Positions 59,192 to 64,000 of a stretch of 64,000 bases of DNA are shown here, in pieces. This DNA comes from Arthrobacter sp. ERGS1:01 (GTDB lineage: Bacteria; Actinomycetota; Actinomycetes; Actinomycetales; Micrococcaceae). The first letter of the stretch is position 1. Each line of letters starts with the position of its first letter. Both the position numbers and the translations under genes were made by a program. Location of the stretch: assembly GCF_001281315.1 (NCBI RefSeq), contig NZ_CP012479.1, positions 2,914,001 through 2,978,000 on the forward strand. The letters run 5' to 3'. Below the pieces are notes generated by a model. The model had not been told where the DNA came from and ran no database searches. It saw nothing but the letters and a program-made list of their open reading frames with translations.

Positions 59192-60025
59192 CTACGGGGT
59201 GGAAATGCGCCTCACCATGCGAGCTGCGCCACCGCCAATGACCAGGCCGGCGGCCAGGATGAACGTAAAAGTGATGCCCCACTGCCAGCTGTTCTTGGCC
59301 AGGGCGCCGAGCTCGCTGCCAAATTGTGCCGCCACCTCGTTACCCGTGCCTAAGTTTGCAAACTGTCCCGCCACGAACCCAGAGGCCAGGGCCCAGGCGA
59401 GTGCCACGAGCGCCAGGCCCAGGCCGGCCAGCACCGTGGTGAGCGACCTGTTCCGGGCCACGACGATTGCCAGCACCAGAAGGACGACGGCGAAGATCGC
59501 CAACCAGATTCCCCAACCTCCCAGCGTGGTCACAGCGGGGATCGCCCTGGCAACGGTCGGCTGGTCCATGCTGATGAGGACTTCCTTGGGTGCCGGCAGA
59601 TTCACGCCGAGGTCGGCCGAGACCTTCGTCGCCACCAGGCCCACCATGGGGGCGATGTCGAGGTTCAGGCTGCCGCGGCCTTGCTGGCCGGCGTCCGGCG
59701 TGAACGTCAAGGCGTGGCTGCGGCGCAGGGTCTCGGCCCAGGCCTCGGCGTAGCCCGGCTGGGTGTAAAGGGTCCGCGCGGCGGACTTGATGACGCCTGC
59801 CGCAAGGTTCTGCAGCTGGGGCGGAAGATCCAGCTGGGCCGCTGATTGTGTGGCCACCACTGTGGTCAGTCCCTGCTGGAAATCCTTGTTGGCGCCGAGC
59901 GGGCCGGCCAGGGCCACAAAACCCGATTCGCTGACAACGTTGCGTTCGGCCCAAATGGCCGGACCTGCGACTGCCGCCAGCAACAACGCGACGATGACCA
60001 GTACTGCCGAGCCAACTGAGCGCAT
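59192..60025 (-). CDS. Conserved actinobacterial membrane protein of unknown function
   Basis: A 277-residue protein. An N-terminal membrane segment (about 5-25) is followed by an extracytoplasmic region of about 130 residues with FVALAGPLGANKDFQQGL and an amphipathic SAAQLDLPPQLQNLAAGVIKSAART stretch. Three further membrane helices lie at about 168-188, 194-216 and 243-265. No known active site is seen. Start ATG 60025. It ends 9 bp before the ispH start on the same strand, so both are probably one operon. A membrane gene in this position is also present in mycobacteria (Rv1109c-like placement, from memory). Confidence 0.7.
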   Translation of the reverse strand: MRSVGSAVLVIVALLLAAVAGPAIWAERNVVSESGFVALAGPLGANKDFQQGLTTVVATQSAAQLDLPPQLQNLAAGVIKSAARTLYTQPGYAEAWAETLRRSHALTFTPDAGQQGRGSLNLDIAPMVGLVATKVSADLGVNLPAPKEVLISMDQPTVARAIPAVTTLGGWGIWLAIFAVVLLVLAIVVARNRSLTTVLAGLGLALVALAWALASGFVAGQFANLGTGNEVAAQFGSELGALAKNSWQWGITFTFILAAGLVIGGGAARMVRRISTP

Positions 60026-60175
60026 CTGCCGTCCCTTGGTAGAAGTGGTGAGTAACCCACTTTATGTCATTGCCCCACGGTCCCCGCCCGCGGGCCTGTG
60101 GATAGCCGTGCGCTGGTGTCGGTGGCAAAAGCTAGAGTGGAAGCAAGTTTTACAGCCCAACAAGGACGGTGAGAG

Positions 60176-61429
60176 GTGCCCATGCAGGAAACCCCGGAGC
60201 GGAAAACCATTCCCGCCACGGCGGCGGAAACCACTCCGGAGAACCCGTGGCCGCTGGCACTGTTGAGCCAAAAACTCAAGTCGCACATTGAAAAAGCCCC
60301 CGCAGCCTGGGTTGAAGGGCAGATCATTGAGCTGAACAAGCGCGCCAATGTCAGCTATCTGACCATCCGCGACATTGACGACGAGGTCTCCCTCAGCGTC
60401 ACCGTGTGGGGTTCGGTGCTCAGCCAGCTGGCCACGCCGCTGGAACGCGGTGCCCGGGTGGTGGCCTCGCTCAAGCCGGACTTCTGGATGAAGACGGGCC
60501 GGTTATCCATGCAGGGTCGCGACATCCGCCCGGTGGGCCTCGGCGACCTCCTGGCCCGGATCGAGCAATTGCGCCAGGCCCTGGCAGCCGAAGGCCTCTT
60601 CAATGCCGACCGCAAGAAACCACTGCCGCTGCTGCCGCACAGGATCGGCCTGATCACGGGCCGCAATTCCGATGCCATGAAGGACGTCCTGCGCAACGCC
60701 GCACTGCGCTGGCCCGCCGTCGAGTTCGAGGTCCGCGAAGTGGCCGTTCAGGGCGTCAACGCCGTCACGGCCGTCATCGGAGCGTTGCGTGAGCTCGACG
60801 CCGATCCGCAGGTTGACGTGATTGTCATTGCCCGCGGCGGCGGCTCCATGGAGGACCTGCTGCCGTTCAGTCACGAATCGCTGGTGCGCGCCGCGGCCGA
60901 CGCCGTGACCCCGATCGTGAGCGCCATTGGCCACGAGGCGGACCGCCCCCTGCTCGACGATGTCGCGGATCTGCGTGCCTCAACACCCACGGATGCTGCC
61001 AAAAGGATCGTGCCGGACGTGACGGAGGAGATGCGCCGCGTGGATCAGGCCCGCCTCCAGCTGAACCGGCGCGTCAACCAACTGCTCGACCGGGAGCGCG
61101 ACCGCCTCGCACAGCTGCGCTCCCGACCGGCCCTGGCCAACCCGGAGTCCATGCTGCTTGCCCGGCACGACGACGTCGCCCGGCTGGGCGGGCGGGCCTT
61201 GACCGCCGTGCGTGGCCAGGTGGGCCGCCACACCGACCAAGTGAAGCACCTCCGCGCCCAGGTCCGTGCCCTGTCGCCGCAAAAAACCCTCGACCGGGGT
61301 TACGCCGTGGTCCAGCTGGAGGATCGCAGCATTGTGCGCGATCCCGCCCAGGCACCGGACGGCACTCCCCTGAAAATCCGCGTGGCCGGTGGCGACTTCA
61401 CCGCCGCAGCCACTTCCGCCCCACAGTAA
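60176..61429 (+). CDS. xseA: Exodeoxyribonuclease VII large subunit
   Basis: A 417-residue catalytic subunit of exonuclease VII, which degrades single-stranded DNA to short oligonucleotides. An N-terminal OB fold (WVEGQIIELNKRANVSYLTIRD, about 46-67) precedes the nuclease domain with GLITGRNSDAMKD, DVIVIARGGGSMEDLLPFSHE and SAIGHEADRPLLDDVADLRASTPTDAA. A long coiled coil and C-terminal DRGYAVV segment complete it. The GTG at 60176 or the ATG at 60182 starts translation; GTGAGAGG lies nearby. xseB follows after 9 bp. Confidence 0.94.
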   Translation: MPMQETPERKTIPATAAETTPENPWPLALLSQKLKSHIEKAPAAWVEGQIIELNKRANVSYLTIRDIDDEVSLSVTVWGSVLSQLATPLERGARVVASLKPDFWMKTGRLSMQGRDIRPVGLGDLLARIEQLRQALAAEGLFNADRKKPLPLLPHRIGLITGRNSDAMKDVLRNAALRWPAVEFEVREVAVQGVNAVTAVIGALRELDADPQVDVIVIARGGGSMEDLLPFSHESLVRAAADAVTPIVSAIGHEADRPLLDDVADLRASTPTDAAKRIVPDVTEEMRRVDQARLQLNRRVNQLLDRERDRLAQLRSRPALANPESMLLARHDDVARLGGRALTAVRGQVGRHTDQVKHLRAQVRALSPQKTLDRGYAVVQLEDRSIVRDPAQAPDGTPLKIRVAGGDFTAAATSAPQ

Positions 61430-61438
61430 GGACCACCC

Positions 61439-61669
61439 ATGAGCAAGGCAGCACAAGAGACCCCCAACGCCGATGTCGCGGCGCTGAGCTACGAACAGGC
61501 CCGCGAACAGCTCGTCGCCGTGGTCAACCAGCTCGAGGCCGGCAGCTCCAGCCTCGAGGACTCCCTGGCCCTGTGGGAGCGTGGCGAAGCCCTGGCCAAG
61601 AAGTGCGAGGAATGGCTCGACGGCGCCAAGGCTCGCCTCGACGCCGCCCGCGCCAACACCGAGGGCTAG
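61439..61669 (+). CDS. xseB: Exodeoxyribonuclease VII small subunit
   Basis: A 76-residue helical subunit that wraps on XseA and limits its activity. The family pattern is clear: LSYEQAREQLVAVVNQLEAGSSSLEDSLALWERGEALAKKCEEWLDGAKARLD. Length is usual. It begins at ATG 61439, close behind xseA with AAGGA upstream, so both subunits are made from one message. Confidence 0.94.
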   Translation: MSKAAQETPNADVAALSYEQAREQLVAVVNQLEAGSSSLEDSLALWERGEALAKKCEEWLDGAKARLDAARANTEG

Positions 61670-61673
61670 CTCC

Positions 61674-61773
61674 GGCGCTAAGCGCTGGCGGAGACGGTGT
61701 TTTCGTAGCCGACGTAAAGGAGACCCTAAGGCCGCCCGCGGCCGTGGGGCGGATAGTCGGCGAGAAAATGCCG
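61674..61773. repeat. Weak palindromic element between xseB and the PPK2 gene
   Basis: CGGTGTTTTCGTAGCCGAC (61695-61713) faces GTCGGCGAGAAAATGCCG (61756-61773) imperfectly. A GCGCT/AGCGC hairpin precedes it and a GGCCGCCCGCGGCC palindrome lies between. It sits in the 131-bp convergent gap and may terminate both transcripts. Confidence 0.4.
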
Positions 61774-61800
61774 GCTTCGACGGCGAGCTCCCGGATTCGG

Positions 61801-62655
61801 CTAGGCGTCCTTGAGGCGGGCCCGTTCGTGGGCCACGTCGAAGTCGCCGGCGGGCCATTGCAGGTTCAATGAGCCGAGGGTCTCGATCAGGATTTCCTGG
61901 ACGGCCAGCCGGGCGTACCACTTCTTGTCCGCCGGCACCACGTACCAGGGTGCGTTGGGCGTGCTGGTGCGCTCGAACACCTTTTGGTAGGCATCCATGT
62001 AGTCGGGCCAGAAGGCGCGCTCGTCGAGGTCGGTGGGGCTGTACTTCCAATACTTGGTGGGATCCTTCAGCCGGGCGCTGAGCCGGTCGAGCTGTTCGTC
62101 GCGGCCAAGGTTCAGCATGACCTTCACCACTGTGGTTCCGGCCGCCGCCAGCTCGGCCTCGAAGCCGTTGATGGCGGCGTACCGGCGGTCAAGCTCGGCC
62201 TCATCCGCCCAGCCGTGGACGCGGTGGATCAGCACGTCTTCATAGTGGGAGCGGTCAAAGACGCCAAACATGCCCGGCCCCGGCACTGCGGGCCGGATCC
62301 GCCACAGGAAGTCGTGCGCTTTCTCCTCGGCGGTGGGCGCCTTGAACGCCGTGAGCTTGATGCCCTGGGGATCCACGGAGCCCACCACGTGCCCCACAAT
62401 GCCGCCCTTGCCCGCGGTGTCCATGGCCTGCAACACCAGCAGGATCGACTTCTTCCCGCCAAAGCGGCTCTCCGCGAACAGTTGCTCCTGGAGTTGGGAC
62501 AAGACCGGCGCCCGCGCAGCCAGGGCCGCGGCGCCGTCGGCTTTCTTGCCCGAGAAACCGGGCGAGGCGTTCGTGGAGTGGCCGGCCAGGGTGAAGCCGG
62601 GACCCACCCGCAACAGACCGGCGGGATGATCGCTGAAACCAAGGGGCAATGACAC
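61801..62655 (-). CDS. ppk2: Polyphosphate kinase 2 family protein
   Basis: A 284-residue PPK2 enzyme (TIGR03709-like), which transfers phosphate between polyphosphate and nucleotides. Walker A is AMDTAGKGG (about 77-85), Walker B region FGVFDRSHYEDVLIHRVHGW (about 131-150), and the lid contains RLKDPTKYWKYSPTDLDERAFW. The residues after the Walker B Asp-Arg-Ser (His-Tyr-Glu) differ from class I enzymes and fit class III, which may phosphorylate AMP and ADP; this is inference. Start ATG 62655, 14 bp after the aminotransferase stop on the same strand. Confidence 0.88.
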   Translation of the reverse strand: MSLPLGFSDHPAGLLRVGPGFTLAGHSTNASPGFSGKKADGAAALAARAPVLSQLQEQLFAESRFGGKKSILLVLQAMDTAGKGGIVGHVVGSVDPQGIKLTAFKAPTAEEKAHDFLWRIRPAVPGPGMFGVFDRSHYEDVLIHRVHGWADEAELDRRYAAINGFEAELAAAGTTVVKVMLNLGRDEQLDRLSARLKDPTKYWKYSPTDLDERAFWPDYMDAYQKVFERTSTPNAPWYVVPADKKWYARLAVQEILIETLGSLNLQWPAGDFDVAHERARLKDA

Positions 62656-62669
62656 TGTGGGGCCTTTCC

Positions 62670-63887
62670 TTAGGGTTTGTACGTGCTCAGGAACTCCGCG
62701 ATCCGTCCGATGGCCTCTTCGAGGTCCTTGACGTTGGGCAAGGTGACAAGCCGGAAGTGGTCGGGCCGAATCCAGTTGAAGGCGGTGCCGTGCGAGACCA
62801 GGATCTTCTGCTGCTCCAACAGGTCCAGGGCAAACTGCTCGTCACTCTTGATCGGGTAGACCTCGGGGTCAAGCTTCGGGAACAGGTACAGCGCACCGTG
62901 GGCCTGGTTGGTGGACACGCCGGGGATCTCGTTGAGCAGCCGGTAGGCGATGTCGCGCTGTTCCTTCAGCCGGCCGCCGGGCAGGATGAGGTCCTCGATG
63001 CTCTGGTGCCCGCCCAACGCGGTCTGGATGGCGTGCTGTCCGGGGACATTGGCGCACATGCGCATGTTGGCCAGCAGGTTGATGCCCTCGAGGTAGTCGG
63101 CGGCCCGGCTCTTGGGGCCGGAAATGGCAAGCCAGCCGGAACGGTAACCGCAGATCCGGTACGCCTTGGACAGTCCGCTAAAGGTCATGCACAGCACGTC
63201 GTCGCCGGTGATGGTGGCCGTGTTGAGGTGCTCGGCGCCGTCGTAGAGGATCTTCTCGTAGATCTCATCCGAGAACACCACCAGGCCGTGCTTGCGGGCC
63301 AAATCCACCATGCCCTGCACAATGTGGCGCGGGTAGACGGCGCCCGTGGGGTTGTTGGGGTTGATGATGACCAGGCCCTTGGTGCGGGGCGTGATCTTCG
63401 CTTCCAGGTCCTCCAGGTCGGGCCACCACTCGTTGTCCTCGTCGCACAGGTAGTGCACGGGACGCCCGCCGGCCAGGCTCACGGAGGCGGTCCACAGCGG
63501 GTAGTCCGGCGTGGGCACCAGCACCTCGTCGCCGGTGTCCAGCAGCGCCATGAGCGACAGCGTGATGAGTTCGCTGACGCCGTTGCCCAGATAGACGTCG
63601 TCGACGTGGATGTTGTGGATGCCGCGCGTTTGGTAGTACTGGACCACAGCGGTGCGCGCCGAGAATATGCCGCGGGAATCGCTGTAGCCCTGGGCATGCG
63701 GCAGATGGCGGATCATGTCGACCAGGATGGCGTCGGGCGCCTCGAAGCCGAACGGGGCGGGGTTGCCGATGTTCAGCTTCAGGATGCGGTGGCCCTCGGC
63801 CTCCAACTTTTGGGCCCGTTCCAGCACGGGACCGCGGATGTCATAGAGAACGTTGTGGAGCTTGCTGGATTGTTTGAAATCTGCCAT
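62670..63887 (-). CDS. PLP-dependent aminotransferase (AlaA-like)
   Basis: A 405-residue class I aminotransferase close to E. coli AlaA/AlaC, which make alanine from pyruvate and glutamate. Segments include LKLNIGNPAPFGFEAPD, QGYSDSRGIFSAR, INPNNPTGAVYP, SDEIYEKILYDG and the PLP lysine in FSGLSKAYRICGYRSGW. Full length for the group. ATG 63887 is chosen. PPK2 follows after a short gap and may be co-transcribed. Confidence 0.9.
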   Translation of the reverse strand: MADFKQSSKLHNVLYDIRGPVLERAQKLEAEGHRILKLNIGNPAPFGFEAPDAILVDMIRHLPHAQGYSDSRGIFSARTAVVQYYQTRGIHNIHVDDVYLGNGVSELITLSLMALLDTGDEVLVPTPDYPLWTASVSLAGGRPVHYLCDEDNEWWPDLEDLEAKITPRTKGLVIINPNNPTGAVYPRHIVQGMVDLARKHGLVVFSDEIYEKILYDGAEHLNTATITGDDVLCMTFSGLSKAYRICGYRSGWLAISGPKSRAADYLEGINLLANMRMCANVPGQHAIQTALGGHQSIEDLILPGGRLKEQRDIAYRLLNEIPGVSTNQAHGALYLFPKLDPEVYPIKSDEQFALDLLEQQKILVSHGTAFNWIRPDHFRLVTLPNVKDLEEAIGRIAEFLSTYKP

Positions 63888-63953
63888 GCACCCAATATCG
63901 CATAGCGCGGCGCGGGAGCGCGGATGCTACGCCGCCAGGGGCCGGGCCAATGC

Positions 63954-64000
63954 CTAAGAAGTGGCCTTGAGGAGGCCCATGAGCACCAGCCATGCGTGGG
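63954..64000 (-). CDS. 3' end of a minus-strand gene, truncated by the window
   Basis: The complement of the last 47 bases reads HAWLVLMGLLKATS followed by TAG, an open frame with a hydrophobic stretch, ending 66 bp before the aminotransferase start. It could be the tail of a membrane protein, but too little is present to identify it or to be sure it is coding. Confidence 0.3.
   Translation of the reverse strand, partial: HAWLVLMGLLKATS

Overview
The window is a stretch of high-GC actinobacterial chromosome, most likely from an Arthrobacter-like member of the Micrococcaceae. The evidence is the dense GC-rich coding, frequent GTG and some TTG starts, many GTGA or ATGA stop/start overlaps, and actinobacterial marker families: MshB of mycothiol synthesis, DUF3117, DUF3090, an SCO1664-type protein, DapC/DapD/DapE, a TypA/LpqW-like pair and SigE/TatB. 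From memory the gene order follows several blocks of the Mycobacterium tuberculosis chromosome (typA-lpqW-mshB-fdxC-dapC, dapE-dapD, LOG-tag-DUF3117-sigE-tatB-mrp, xseB-xseA-ispH-ychF). No rRNA, tRNA or CRISPR array was seen.

Layout. 0-4 kb: small accessory genes (Sel1-repeat protein, antibiotic-biosynthesis-monooxygenase fold, two convergent DUF1801 proteins, NUDIX hydrolase, an orphan UmuD-like protein behind a LexA-like box, a P-loop kinase). 4-17 kb: conserved RNA and protein maintenance genes (MiaE-like ferritin fold, RNB ribonuclease, DEAD-box helicase, solo DNA methyltransferase, DUF1275 membrane protein, PHP phosphoesterase, aminopeptidase P, HTH regulator with membrane partner, YflT stress protein, MgtE-N/CBS protein, DUF1003 protein, Mrp). 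17-24.6 kb: TatB, SigE, O-methyltransferase, DUF3117, PIG-V-like mannosyltransferase, Tag, DivIVA-like protein, LOG protein, an ABC ATPase and DapE. 24.7-28.7 kb: a SigK/anti-SigK cassette with a fasciclin lipoprotein and a membrane molybdopterin oxidoreductase, lying between dapE and dapD. 28.7-37 kb: DapD, unknowns, a TetR regulator, citrate synthase, DapC, ferredoxin and MshB. 37-47 kb: an oligopeptide-type ABC transporter, TypA and an LpqW-like lipoprotein. 47-54 kb: small accessory enzymes, then the histidine phosphatase/DUF3090/SCO1664 operon. 54-55.6 kb: a small low-GC insertion at the 3' end of ychF. 55.5-64 kb: YchF, RmuC, IspH, a membrane protein, XseA/XseB, PPK2 and an alanine-type aminotransferase.

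The most notable item is the roughly 1.5 kb insertion at ychF. A 13-bp core is duplicated at 54084 and 55558. The present ychF ends in six AT-rich, atypical codons, including AGA, while a GC-rich copy of the same C-terminal codons is stranded at the far end of the insert. This is the pattern left by site-specific integration into the 3' end of a gene. The insert carries one gene of unknown function and no integrase. Other points of interest are a UmuD homologue lacking both the usual cleavage-site residue and the catalytic lysine, two identical CCAATCC-N16-CGAAGT promoters in the SigK cassette, a terminator-like hairpin in the helicase leader, and several unrelated palindromic elements concentrated between convergent genes.
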